Shown here one piece after another: positions 32,704 to 40,627 of a stretch of DNA of 47,303 nucleotides. The DNA lies in the NCBI GenBank assembly GCA_003598175.1, contig QZKN01000126.1:1-47303 (forward strand), in the 5' to 3' direction. The stretch comes from Candidatus Omnitrophota bacterium (lineage in GTDB: Bacteria > Hinthialibacterota > Hinthialibacteria > Hinthialibacterales > Hinthialibacteraceae). How positions within the stretch are numbered: the stretch's first letter is position 1; the number at the start of each line of letters is the position of its first letter. A program made the translations under genes and the position numbers. The notes under the pieces are model-generated. The model saw only the letters and a program-made list of their open reading frames with translations. It had not been told where the DNA came from and made no database searches.

Positions 32704-34107
32704 ATGAGAGGTAAAAATCTGGAACAAATCACGTTAAAGGGAGTATACGTCGCAATTCTGGCATCCAAAGGACCATCGGCTAAATCCTTGTCGGATTTGT
32801 TGGACAAAACGGGCTGCAAAGTACTCCTCGCATCCGAATTGGATAAATTACTGGATATGGCGGTAAAAAATCCCGTTTCTGTTTTATTGATCGAATCCGG
32901 CTGTTGTGAGGAATTGGAAGAAAAAAAATCGTCCAACCTTCCCGGCATCGCGGATTTGGGAAGTGAAACGATCGTGATCGCTTCTCCCTCCAAAATGGAT
33001 GAAGGGATGCTTTGGGCCAGCAAGCTGAATGGACAATTGTTGAATACTCCCGTTTCCAGCGAGCAATTGACCGTTGCCCTGGAACGAGCGTTGGAAATCA
33101 AATTGCTGAAAAGCCGGCTTGTCCGTTTGGAGTCCTTTGAACCGACCGCGGAATGTTTCGGATCCATTCTGGTCAAATCTCCGGAAATGAAAGATGTACT
33201 GCGCATTGCGCGCATCCTCTCGACGCGAGAAGATTGCGTCTTTATGGTCGGAGGCATCGGGACGGGCAAAGAACTGTTGGCGCAAACGATTCATAACACA
33301 AGTTCGCGACGCCATGGTCCCTTTTATTCCATCAATTGCCGTTCTTTCTCGAACGAAGATCTGGCCACTGAACTTTTTGGCAAGGGCGAAGAAGGAGCTC
33401 CCGATGCGTCCGAAGGCCGCAATCTGCTTGATTTGTGCAACGGCGGTTCTCTCTATCTGGATGAAATCGGCGCCATTTCTCCCAACATTCAGGGCAAATT
33501 ACAGCGCTTTCTCGAAGATCGATCCTACACCCGCGTCAATTCGCGAACGGTTTGTCATGCGGATGTAAGAGTATTTGCCGCTTCCAGCACACCGTTGACC
33601 GAAACGGTGGGGAAAGGCGAATTCTCCGAAGACCTCTTTTTCCGCCTGAATCGCTTTACGTTGCAACTGCCGCCTTTGCGAAAACGGTCGGAAGATATTC
33701 CCATGCTGGCGAAATCGTTTCTCATGACCATGGCGCGCCAACGAAATGAGGATTATTTGAAACTGACGGAAGAAGCCTTGAAACTGATGCTCGAATATCA
33801 CTGGCCGGGCAACGTGCGTGAATTGGAAAACGTGCTGGAATACGCCGCGCTGGTTGCCGGAAAAGGGCCGATCGACACGCGGCATTTGCCCAAGCAATTC
33901 CACGATGAAGTCGGCAGTATCTATCTGGGCACGTCCGTGGACGATCTGCCGCCCATGACCGAAATCGAACGACGTTATATTCTGCGCGTCATGGAAGCCA
34001 CTCACGGGAATAAATTTAAAGCCGCGAGTATTCTCGACATCAACCGCGCCACCCTCCATCGAAAACTCCAAATTTACGAAAGAAGCAAAATTGTAGAATT
34101 GGATTGA
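32704..34107 (+). CDS. NtrC-like AAA+ regulator with degenerate receiver and GAFTGA loop
   Basis: A 467-residue protein with the three-part layout of a sigma-54 activator. Residues about 10-125 resemble a response-regulator receiver, but the phosphoacceptor position reads LLIESGCC (Glu64) instead of Asp, so phosphorylation is doubtful. The AAA+ domain (about 155-385) has Walker A GGIGTGKE (183-190), Walker B SLYLDE (Asp253/Glu254) and FRLNRF. The loop that should read GAFTGA and contacts sigma-54 reads GAPDAS (231-236). The C-terminal Fis-type helix-turn-helix (KFKAASILDINRATLHRKLQ, about 436-455) is intact. It could bind DNA and hydrolyse ATP yet fail to open sigma-54 promoters, acting instead as a sigma-70 regulator like TyrR. 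No histidine kinase is adjacent. A terminator follows at 34140. Confidence 0.85.
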   Translation: MRGKNLEQITLKGVYVAILASKGPSAKSLSDLLDKTGCKVLLASELDKLLDMAVKNPVSVLLIESGCCEELEEKKSSNLPGIADLGSETIVIASPSKMDEGMLWASKLNGQLLNTPVSSEQLTVALERALEIKLLKSRLVRLESFEPTAECFGSILVKSPEMKDVLRIARILSTREDCVFMVGGIGTGKELLAQTIHNTSSRRHGPFYSINCRSFSNEDLATELFGKGEEGAPDASEGRNLLDLCNGGSLYLDEIGAISPNIQGKLQRFLEDRSYTRVNSRTVCHADVRVFAASSTPLTETVGKGEFSEDLFFRLNRFTLQLPPLRKRSEDIPMLAKSFLMTMARQRNEDYLKLTEEALKLMLEYHWPGNVRELENVLEYAALVAGKGPIDTRHLPKQFHDEVGSIYLGTSVDDLPPMTEIERRYILRVMEATHGNKFKAASILDINRATLHRKLQIYERSKIVELD

Positions 34108-34139
34108 GTGGAAAGCCTCAGATGAAATGAAAAAGGGAG

Positions 34140-34175
34140 AAGCTCGATGACAAGACCATCGGGCTTTTTCTTTTT
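34140..34175 (+). terminator. intrinsic terminator after the AAA+ regulator
   Basis: A 10-bp stem (34140-34149 with 34157-34166, one G-U pair), a 7-base loop and a TTTTTCTTTTT tail. It lies 32 bases after the stop. It falls inside what would otherwise be an upstream extension of the next gene, which argues that the next gene starts at 34198 or later. Confidence 0.85.
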
Positions 34176-34197
34176 CCCGATTGAAAGCAAAATTGCA

Positions 34198-36051
34198 ATG
34201 AAGATACTTTTTGTCAATCATACCTTTCCACCAGAAAGTTACGCGGGCTCCGAACTGTGCGTGTTGAATCTGGCGAAAGAATTTCGACGGCGCGGACACG
34301 AGACCGCCGTGTTTTATCGGTTTACCGATCCGGCGCAGGAAGAATTCGCCGTACGCGAATCGCAATACCATGAAATTTCCGTGTATAAGATCAATCACAC
34401 CTACCGGTATGCTTCCACATTTCAGGATATTTATGTGAATTCCGCCATCGCCGCGAAATTCGCCTATTTGCTGCGGAACGTTCAACCACACGTGGTTCAT
34501 TTCCATCATTTGACCAATTTATCCCTTTCGTTGGTGCACGAAGCCCGCGTTTTCGGTTGCGCAACCGTGTTCACCTTGCACGATTATTGGCTGCTCTGCC
34601 AGCGCGGCCAACTCCTGAAGCGGGATTTGACGCTTTGTTCCGGTCCCGGCGACGATGCCTGTCGTTCCTGTCTCGCGCTTCAATTACTGCGCGGAAAAAC
34701 ACAGCGGTTCGTGTCGCGCCTGTTGCAATCCAATCGTACGCGGTCCAATAATTCGTCGACTGTATGCGATTTGTTGATAAAAAAGCCCGCGGCAATCCAC
34801 ACGCCTCAATCGGAATTTGTCGCCCGAACCTCGTTCGCATTGGGTGAGGAACCGAACGAAACGTTACTGGCGCATCCTCCCGCGGCAATCCACTATCTGA
34901 TTGCCATAACCCGTCCCGCCGTTCTGAAAACCGCAATCGCCATGCATCCCTCAACCTATTCTTGTGAAGGCGCCGGAGTTCGTTTTGAAATCGTTCAAAA
35001 CGGAACCATACTGTTCTCCAAAACCATTAATCCTAAAAAACATACGCATCATCGCGGCTGGCATTCCGTCGAAGTGGATATAACTCCCACAGAAAAGACA
35101 GAGGATCAATTGATTTTACGCACCTCATCCGATTGGGATGGCAATAATCTGTATTGCGCCGCCGGGTGGAAACATCCCCTCATCGCGTATCGAGATCCCC
35201 TGACCGAGAATACCAACCGGATCCATCCGCGCAGGAACGAAATTCGCCGATATTTCTTCCTCGCGGCAGAAATTCTTGCCGATACGGCGTCCGCGTTTTC
35301 CTCTCAGGCAAAGGAAGGCATCCTCCACCGCAAGAATTGGGTAAAGCGGATTTTCGATGAAACGGACTTGTTTGTTTCTCCCTCCAAATTTCTACGGGAT
35401 TTCTTTATTCGGCGCGGCCTGCCCGCTCACAAGATCCTCTTTTCAGACAACGGTTTTCTTCCGCCGCCTCGATGGAAGGCAAAAACACCGCAATACCCCA
35501 TTCGCTTCGGGTATATGGGAACCTGGATTCCCTCAAAAGGAGTGGATGTGGCTTTGCAGGCTTTTCAATCCATTGATCCTGCCTACGCCCGATTCATCGT
35601 ACATGGATTTTTCCCCGGTTACGACGGATATGAAGATTACGAAGTTTATTTGCGCGCTTTATCCGGCCCCGCAGTGGAATGGCGGGGGAAATACGAACCC
35701 GATGACGTATATACGCTTTTAGCGGAACTGGATTGCCTGATAATGCCTTCGATCTGGTGGGAAAATTCTCCTCTCACCATCCATGAAGCATTTCAAGCAG
35801 GAGTACCCGTCATCACCGCCGATGTAGGAGGCATGGCGGAATTTGTGTGCGAAGGGGGAGGATTGACCTTTCGTCACCGCGATCCGCTCAGCCTGCGCGC
35901 CGTCATTCAACGCATACTTCAAAATCCGGAAATATTGGAAGACTTGCAGTTCTCGATTCCACACGTAAAATCCGTTGCGCAACATGCGGATGAATTGTTG
36001 GAGATCTATACCCAATTGCAGGAAGAAAAAACGGAACGGGATCACCGATGA
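34198..36051 (+). CDS. family 4 glycosyltransferase with inserted beta-sandwich
   Basis: A 617-residue GT-B enzyme. The N-terminal Rossmann half opens MKILFVNHTFPPESYAGSE. The C-terminal half has GYMGTWIPSKGVDVALQAF and the acidic EX7E-type motif ENSPLTIHEAF. Between them, at about residues 200-340, is an insert with a beta-sandwich look (VRFEIVQNGTILFSK, WHSVEVDITP, a final AAGWKHPLI), like jelly-roll sensors of sugars. Ordinary GT4 enzymes have about 370-420 residues, so the extra 200 are real. I chose the ATG at 34198 because an upstream ATG at 34147 would translate the terminator. No good ribosome site precedes it. It overlaps the methyltransferase by four bases. Likely makes or modifies a surface glycan; substrates unknown. 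Confidence 0.85.
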   Translation: MKILFVNHTFPPESYAGSELCVLNLAKEFRRRGHETAVFYRFTDPAQEEFAVRESQYHEISVYKINHTYRYASTFQDIYVNSAIAAKFAYLLRNVQPHVVHFHHLTNLSLSLVHEARVFGCATVFTLHDYWLLCQRGQLLKRDLTLCSGPGDDACRSCLALQLLRGKTQRFVSRLLQSNRTRSNNSSTVCDLLIKKPAAIHTPQSEFVARTSFALGEEPNETLLAHPPAAIHYLIAITRPAVLKTAIAMHPSTYSCEGAGVRFEIVQNGTILFSKTINPKKHTHHRGWHSVEVDITPTEKTEDQLILRTSSDWDGNNLYCAAGWKHPLIAYRDPLTENTNRIHPRRNEIRRYFFLAAEILADTASAFSSQAKEGILHRKNWVKRIFDETDLFVSPSKFLRDFFIRRGLPAHKILFSDNGFLPPPRWKAKTPQYPIRFGYMGTWIPSKGVDVALQAFQSIDPAYARFIVHGFFPGYDGYEDYEVYLRALSGPAVEWRGKYEPDDVYTLLAELDCLIMPSIWWENSPLTIHEAFQAGVPVITADVGGMAEFVCEGGGLTFRHRDPLSLRAVIQRILQNPEILEDLQFSIPHVKSVAQHADELLEIYTQLQEEKTERDHR

Positions 36052-36836
36052 ATAAAAAGATCGATTCCTCCACGTACAGCGCCTTTGCGGACATCTACGA
36101 TCAAGTCATGCGAGACGTCGATTATGATTCGTGGGCGCAACATGTAATTTCTTTATGCAAGCGGTATAAAATCCGGATTCATAAAATTTTGGAGTTGGCC
36201 TGCGGGACGGGAAGCCTGGCCTTAAAGCTCGTCAAAGATGGTTATCAGGTCGTCGGGATCGACCTGTCCGAGCAAATGCTTGAACAGGCAAATGGAAAAT
36301 TTGCGGCGGAAGGATTGGCGATTTCTTTGTATCGCGGAAAGATGGAATCATTTTCATCTCTCCGGCTCGATCACGATTTCGACTTGATTACCTGCCTGTA
36401 CGACAGTTTGAATTATTTGCTCGAAGAAGAGGATGTGAAAAACTGTTTTGTGGAAGCCTTTACCCATCTCCGCCCCGGCGGCGCATTCATTTTCGACGTG
36501 ACGACGGAATACAACCTGCTGCATAACTTTGCCGGCTATACGTTCGCGGAAAATTTCGACAATGCATCGTATATTTGGGAGAACGAATATCAAATCGAGA
36601 CCAAGATTTGTTTTTCCAAAGTCAGTGTTTTTTTAAATACGCACAGTCACTATCGAAAATATGTCGAAGTGCATTCCCAACGAATCTACACCAACGCCCG
36701 GTTGATGGAAATGCTGCGGGAAGCCGGCTTTGACCTGCTCGGCACATTTCATAACATTACGGAAGAACCGGTTATGAGCAAATGCGAGCGAATTCATTTC
36801 GTCTGCCGGAAACCGGATACAAACGACGACTATTGA
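36048..36836 (+). CDS. class I SAM-dependent methyltransferase
   Basis: A 262-residue Rossmann methyltransferase. Motif I is ILELACGTGSLALK (about 47-60), VVGIDLSEQML follows and binds the ribose of SAM, and DLITCLYDSLNYLLEEEDV is the typical post-motif II segment. The C-terminal beta strands (VHSQRIYTNARLMEMLREAGF) match the general methyltransf_25/11 type. The start ATG overlaps the GT4 stop (ATGA at 36048), so translation is coupled and a joint role in decorating a glycan is reasonable. The substrate cannot be identified. Confidence 0.88.
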   Translation: MNKKIDSSTYSAFADIYDQVMRDVDYDSWAQHVISLCKRYKIRIHKILELACGTGSLALKLVKDGYQVVGIDLSEQMLEQANGKFAAEGLAISLYRGKMESFSSLRLDHDFDLITCLYDSLNYLLEEEDVKNCFVEAFTHLRPGGAFIFDVTTEYNLLHNFAGYTFAENFDNASYIWENEYQIETKICFSKVSVFLNTHSHYRKYVEVHSQRIYTNARLMEMLREAGFDLLGTFHNITEEPVMSKCERIHFVCRKPDTNDDY

Positions 36837-36975
36837 TTTTGCATCCTCTATTCATAAAATTCGCCATGACGACAAAACGAGAAATCCTATGGGCCGCGCC
36901 GGTATTTTCCGGCGGCGTCTCACCGCGCAAACGGAATGCCGGCGCAACCACGATTTGAAACACAGGAGAAAGGAT

Positions 36976-37182
36976 ATGCCGCTTTGGTGTGATTTGAATT
37001 GTCCGGAGGCCGAATGGCCGGAAGAAGAAGGATTGGACGGCGCCGGTTCGTGTCGAACCTTTCTGGCCTTGTATTGCAGAAAATACGATCAGCTCAGTTA
37101 TAAAAACGGTCCGTGCCTCGACTTGACACGCCAATCGTCAAAAAGGAAATCCAAGCGGAGCCGAAAAAACGGTGAAAAATGA
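36976..37182 (+). CDS. five-cysteine mini-protein of unknown function
   Basis: A 68-residue protein starting at the ATG at 36976, with AGGAG and AAAGGA just upstream. It begins MPLWCDLNCPEAEWP and has cysteines at 5, 9, 26, 34 and 47, spaced like a metal or Fe-S ligand set (Cx3C...Cx7C...C). Its central part reads GSCRTFLALYCRKYDQL, and it ends in a very basic Lys/Arg/Ser tail (about 54-68). No signal peptide. The pattern looks like a conserved small family of environmental bacteria that I cannot name. It is 139 bases after the methyltransferase and 460 before adk, so probably a separate transcript. Confidence 0.65.
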   Translation: MPLWCDLNCPEAEWPEEEGLDGAGSCRTFLALYCRKYDQLSYKNGPCLDLTRQSSKRKSKRSRKNGEK

Positions 37183-37303
37183 AAGGATTCACACGGAATA
37201 TCGAGCGATTGTTTTCGTGATTCATGAAAAAGGAATTTCGGTTTTTCGTAGTCCACTCCTTTTGAAATCCTTACTGCACTTTTACAATAATTCCATGATC
37301 GAA

Positions 37304-37329
37304 CAAGGGCAGAGACCGCACTGCCCTTG
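37304..37329. repeat. CAAGGGCAG hairpin
   Basis: Perfect 9-base arms (37304-37312 and 37321-37329) with an 8-base loop, about 120 bases after the five-cysteine gene. No T-run follows, so a Rho-independent terminator is unlikely. Confidence 0.4.
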
Positions 37330-37408
37330 CCACCCGCCCTGATGCGGCAATTCCGGGAATGACGGCAGGATGCAGGCGTTACATTTTCAGATACACAGTC
37401 ATGGCGCG

Positions 37409-37526
37409 CCGGCAAAAAGTCAGATTAAATTTTGGAACCGGTACATATTGTGGTATCAATCAATAATCTGCCACTATATATTGTGCAGACAGGATGTCCG
37501 CACCACAATTTTTGACTTTTTGCCGG
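37409..37526. mobile_element. 118-base element with terminal inverted repeats (MITE-like)
   Basis: CCGGCAAAAAGTCA (37409-37422) is repeated as its exact complement at 37513-37526, and similarity continues inward for about 10 more bases (AAATTTTGG against CCACAATTT). An inner hairpin of GTGCAGACA/TGTCCGCAC type lies near 37480-37502. No coding capacity. This looks like a small non-autonomous insertion or a dispersed palindromic repeat. Confidence 0.55.
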
Positions 37527-37583
37527 GTCATCGGTCATGGCAAATGGCCACAACGAATTTAGAAAATGTATAGGTTGGGAAAT

Positions 37584-37600
37584 GCGGGCAGAATGCCCGC
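37584..37600. repeat. GCGGGCA/TGCCCGC hairpin before adk
   Basis: A 7-base stem and GAA loop, followed by GCTCC. It has the same design as the GCCGGCA hairpins at 143-159 and 1596-1612, differing by one compensated pair. It ends 42 bases before adk. Confidence 0.5.
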
Positions 37601-37642
37601 GCTCCAATATTTTCATAGAAGGCAACGAAAGGATTTTCACCG

Positions 37643-38254
37643 ATGGATAACAGCATAACCAATCAACCACTCGCATTTTCCATGTTTGGCCCTCCCGGCT
37701 GCGGCAAAGGAACACAAGCGGCTTTGATACAGGAACGACTCGGCTACCAACATGCCAGCACCGGCGACATGTTTCGGGAAGCCATCGCGCGCAAAGATGC
37801 GAATGCGCTGGAAGCGCAGGATATCATGCAGCGCGGCGATCTGGTTCCCGACAAGTTGATCCGTGACATGCTCTTTCAATTTCTGAAAGGGATCATGGAG
37901 AAAGAACCCGACCTGCCGGGATTCATTCTCGACGGTTTTCCACGGACGTTGAGCCAGGCGGAATTGTTGCTGGGATTGTTGCAGGAACTCAATCTACGAT
38001 TTCCTGGGGTGATTTATTTGGATGTTCCGGAAGAGCTGGTTGTGGAACGCTTGAAAAAACGAGGCGCCGGCGGCGAACAACGCGCCGACGATAATGAAGA
38101 GGTGATTCTGGAGCGGATGAGAATTTATAAGGAAAAAACGTATCCGCTGCGCGATTATTTTGACCGCCATGAACTTCTCATTAAAGTCGACGGCGTGGGA
38201 ACCATTGACGAAATCTATGATCGTCTCGAACCATTGATCCACAGTTGGAGATAA
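37643..38254 (+). CDS. adk: adenylate kinase
   Basis: Balances AMP, ADP and ATP (ATP + AMP to 2 ADP). A 203-residue enzyme with the P-loop GPPGCGKGT at 16-24, the AMP-site segment STGDMFREAI and GDLVPDKLI, the Walker-B-like FILDGFPRT and the catalytic Arg region RADDNEEVILERM. The LID is the short form with no zinc cysteines. The start is ATG at 37643, with AAAGGA eight bases upstream. It stands outside the ribosomal-protein operon where adk often sits (secY-adk-map), which is common in candidate phyla. The next gene is 122 bases away. Confidence 0.95.
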   Translation: MDNSITNQPLAFSMFGPPGCGKGTQAALIQERLGYQHASTGDMFREAIARKDANALEAQDIMQRGDLVPDKLIRDMLFQFLKGIMEKEPDLPGFILDGFPRTLSQAELLLGLLQELNLRFPGVIYLDVPEELVVERLKKRGAGGEQRADDNEEVILERMRIYKEKTYPLRDYFDRHELLIKVDGVGTIDEIYDRLEPLIHSWR

Positions 38255-38283
38255 ATCAGATATTGTGTTACTCTTTAGGAAGA

Positions 38284-38297
38284 CGGTCAATTGACCG
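38284..38297. promoter_or_regulatory. 14-base perfect palindrome, possible operator
   Basis: CGGTCAATTGACCG is a perfect palindrome 29 bases after the adk stop and 80 bases before the next start. It has the size of a dimeric repressor site, but no promoter boxes can be tied to it and no second copy was noticed. Confidence 0.25.
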
Positions 38298-38376
38298 CCA
38301 AGGCGATTCCAATTAAAGTCGAGTGGAATCATCTACCGTCAAATCGGCGACTCCAACCGGCGAAAGGGATTCGAAC

Positions 38377-38958
38377 ATGAATCGAAGAGTAACGATACGA
38401 GCGATTTGGGTATTGGTATTTTGTGGATTTGGATTGTATTCGCAGGCGCAACCGGCTCCGACAGAAGAACAAATCTGGCTGTATGGTTCGTTTCAGGAAA
38501 TCAACTCGGCCTCGCCGGTAATCGGCGGCGCCACTCTTTCTCTGGCGCTGGCAAAGGCGGTTGTCGCCGCCATTCCACCGAAATATCTCGTAGAATCGGC
38601 CGATGCCGGATTCGATATTCCGATCATTGCGACCATTGTCGATTCCATGCCGGTCGGCGATACCTTTGAATTGACAAAACACGATTTTCATCTTGTCATC
38701 GTCAAACAATCGAAAACAGTCGATCCGGCGGTTACCGCATCATCGCTGGTCATTCAAAATGAAAAGATGCGCCTTCCCATCCCTCTTTTATTGACCGGCG
38801 CCGTCGTGAAAGCACTGCAATTGGCCTTCAAAGAATTGGACGGAATGGACGAGCCGCTGGCGCAACTCGTCACGGAAGTGAAAAAAACTCCCCCGGAGAC
38901 ATTACTCAAAGGCGAAGATCGGTTAATGAACTCATGGTTGGTCATCCGTCTGCAATAA
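38377..38958 (+). CDS. secreted protein of unknown function
   Basis: A 193-residue protein with a clear Sec signal peptide (MNRRVTIRAIWVLVFCGFGL, cleavage near SQAQ-P at about 25). The mature part is alternately hydrophobic and charged and cysteine-free, with no motif I recognise; ASPVIGGATLSLALAKAVVA (about 49-68) and IPLLLTGAVVKALQLAF (about 147-163) are predicted helices. I start at the ATG at 38377, nine bases after AAAGG, rather than 18 codons upstream. Its last 25 bases overlap the start chosen for murB, so the two may be cotranscribed. A periplasmic role is likely; the function is unknown. Confidence 0.65.
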   Translation: MNRRVTIRAIWVLVFCGFGLYSQAQPAPTEEQIWLYGSFQEINSASPVIGGATLSLALAKAVVAAIPPKYLVESADAGFDIPIIATIVDSMPVGDTFELTKHDFHLVIVKQSKTVDPAVTASSLVIQNEKMRLPIPLLLTGAVVKALQLAFKELDGMDEPLAQLVTEVKKTPPETLLKGEDRLMNSWLVIRLQ

Positions 38959-39890
38959 ATCAAAATCCAAAGGATATCGAACATGAATTACGCCTCCTAT
39001 TTGGAGACATTCTACGATGCAATATAGCTCTGTCTTCATATACAACTCTTCAAATCGGCGGTCCGGCCGATTTCCTGCTGGAACTCCATCATACCGACGA
39101 TGTGATTCGCGCCTGTCGCGCCGCCTTGCAATTGAACCTGCCTTTCCATTTTCTTGCCGGATGTTCCAACGTGTTGATCGATGATTGCGGATTGCGCGGC
39201 CTGGTCGTGATCAATCGCACGGAGACCATCGATTGGCAAAAAGATTTTTCGTTGCGTGTGGATGGTGGATATTCCCTCGATCTCCTGGTCGAACGGGTAT
39301 CCGAACGCGGTTGGGCCGATCTGACTTTCGCCGCGGGGATTCCCGGATCAATCGGCGGCGCATTGGTGGGCGGCGCCGGGGCGTTTGGTCATTTGGTGCA
39401 TGAGTATTTGCTGGAAGCGGAGATATTGCGACGCGACGGAACAACTTGTACCGTTACTGCCAGTGATCTCGGCATTCGCTATCGGGAAAGCGACGCCAAA
39501 CAACGCGGGGATATCATTCTGGCAGCCGCCATGGGCAATTTTACCTCCGGATTTCCTGATCAATTAGTTGCGGAAATTCACCGGATTCGAGCGGAGCGCG
39601 AAATCAAACATCCCGGCCCCGATTTGCCTTCGGCGGGTTCGTTTTTCAAAAATTTGCCGCCTGCCACTCCCGGCGGACGCCGCATCCCGGCGGGAAAATT
39701 GCTGGAAGAGGTGGGAGCGAAGGACATCCGGATCGGCGGCGCGGGAGTGTTTCACAAACACGCCAATATCATCGTGAATTACGGCGGCGCAACGGCCAAC
39801 CAAATCAACGAACTGGCAGACATCATGGCCGAGCGCGTCAAACTAAAATTCGGAATCGAGTTGGAACGGGAAGTGCAATATCTATGTTGA
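38934..39890 (+). CDS. murB: UDP-N-acetylenolpyruvoylglucosamine reductase
   Basis: FAD/NADPH enzyme completing UDP-N-acetylmuramic acid for peptidoglycan. A 318-residue type II MurB: the FAD-binding segment YTTLQIGGPADFLLE, then GCSNVLIDD, FAAGIPGSIGGALVGGAGAFG (FAD pyrophosphate loop), the catalytic serine in PSAGSFFKN, and the C-terminal HANIIVNYGGATA. The start is unclear. ATG at 38934 overlaps the upstream gene and has no ribosome site, whereas the only good site (AAAGGA) sits before an ATG at 38983 in a different frame that stops after 14 codons. It overlaps engB by seven bases, so those two are coupled. It lies outside a dcw cluster. Confidence 0.92.
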   Translation: MVGHPSAINQNPKDIEHELRLLFGDILRCNIALSSYTTLQIGGPADFLLELHHTDDVIRACRAALQLNLPFHFLAGCSNVLIDDCGLRGLVVINRTETIDWQKDFSLRVDGGYSLDLLVERVSERGWADLTFAAGIPGSIGGALVGGAGAFGHLVHEYLLEAEILRRDGTTCTVTASDLGIRYRESDAKQRGDIILAAAMGNFTSGFPDQLVAEIHRIRAEREIKHPGPDLPSAGSFFKNLPPATPGGRRIPAGKLLEEVGAKDIRIGGAGVFHKHANIIVNYGGATANQINELADIMAERVKLKFGIELEREVQYLC

Positions 39891-40546
39891 ATGAACAAAC
39901 AAACCCCTCTTCGGCGCGGCCCGAATCGGAGTATCGCGTGGTGGAAGCCTCATTCGTCATCAGCGCGCCGAATCTGAAGCTGTGTCCGGATTCCTCCCTG
40001 CCGGAAATCGCCGTCGTCGGGCGTTCCAATGTGGGGAAATCGAGTTTGATCAATTTCCTCTGCAATCGCAAAAACTTGGCGAAGACCTCCGGCGCGCCGG
40101 GCAAAACCCGATTGATCAATTATTTTTTACTGCGCATCGAACCGGGAAATGTTCACCTGCATCTCGTGGATTTGCCTGGTTTCGGTTACTCGAAAGCCGA
40201 TAAAAGTACGAAAGAACACTGGGGAAAATCGCTGGAAGAATTTTTACGCAAACGGCGCGAGCTACAAGGGATTCTGCAGCTGATCGATTCCCGCCACGAA
40301 CCGACGGCGCTGGATTTGCAGATGCGGGAATGGATCGTTCACAGGAAACTGCCGGCAATCACGATACTGACAAAAACCGACAAACTGGCGCGCAGCGCCG
40401 TCGCCCGAACACGCAACCAAACCATACACATCATGAAACTACAACCGGAAGAACCGTGCATTCTTTCCTCTGTTTTAAAAAAAACGGGGCAAGCAGAAAT
40501 TACCACAGCCATCCTATCATTATTGCATAAACAAGAATCGAATTGA
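39884..40546 (+). CDS. engB: ribosome-biogenesis GTPase EngB/YsxC
   Basis: Essential GTPase for 50S subunit assembly. A 220-residue protein with G1 GRSNVGKSS (46-54), G3 DLPGFGYSKA and G4 TKTDKL, plus the family-specific PGKTRLINYF switch I segment. Length is normal. The start ATG at 39884 lies inside the last codons of murB (overlap of seven bases), indicating translational coupling. The link between murB and engB has no known functional basis and is probably operon economy. A gap of 81 bases separates it from the pentapeptide-repeat gene. Confidence 0.94.
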   Translation: MLNEQTNPSSARPESEYRVVEASFVISAPNLKLCPDSSLPEIAVVGRSNVGKSSLINFLCNRKNLAKTSGAPGKTRLINYFLLRIEPGNVHLHLVDLPGFGYSKADKSTKEHWGKSLEEFLRKRRELQGILQLIDSRHEPTALDLQMREWIVHRKLPAITILTKTDKLARSAVARTRNQTIHIMKLQPEEPCILSSVLKKTGQAEITTAILSLLHKQESN

Positions 40547-40627
40547 TATGCAGAGCAATTGATCCGGAGACGGCATGACATAGGGGAACCGGCGTTGGCC
40601 TGAGTTGAACAGGCGCGGGAAACATGC

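Larger units (their letters stand above)
37183..37642. other. intergenic stretch with several palindromes
   Basis: 460 bases between the five-cysteine gene and adk. They contain the hairpin CAAGGGCAG/CTGCCCTTG (37304-37329), a 118-base element with 14-base inverted ends (37409-37526) and a GCGGGCA/TGCCCGC hairpin (37584-37600). No frame here has coding character, and no clear adk promoter is visible. Confidence 0.55.

Noticed and set aside
34147..34197. Upstream ATG extending the GT4 gene by 17 codons
   Set aside because: The extension would translate the intrinsic terminator of the preceding gene and adds Phe-rich residues not found in GT4 enzymes.
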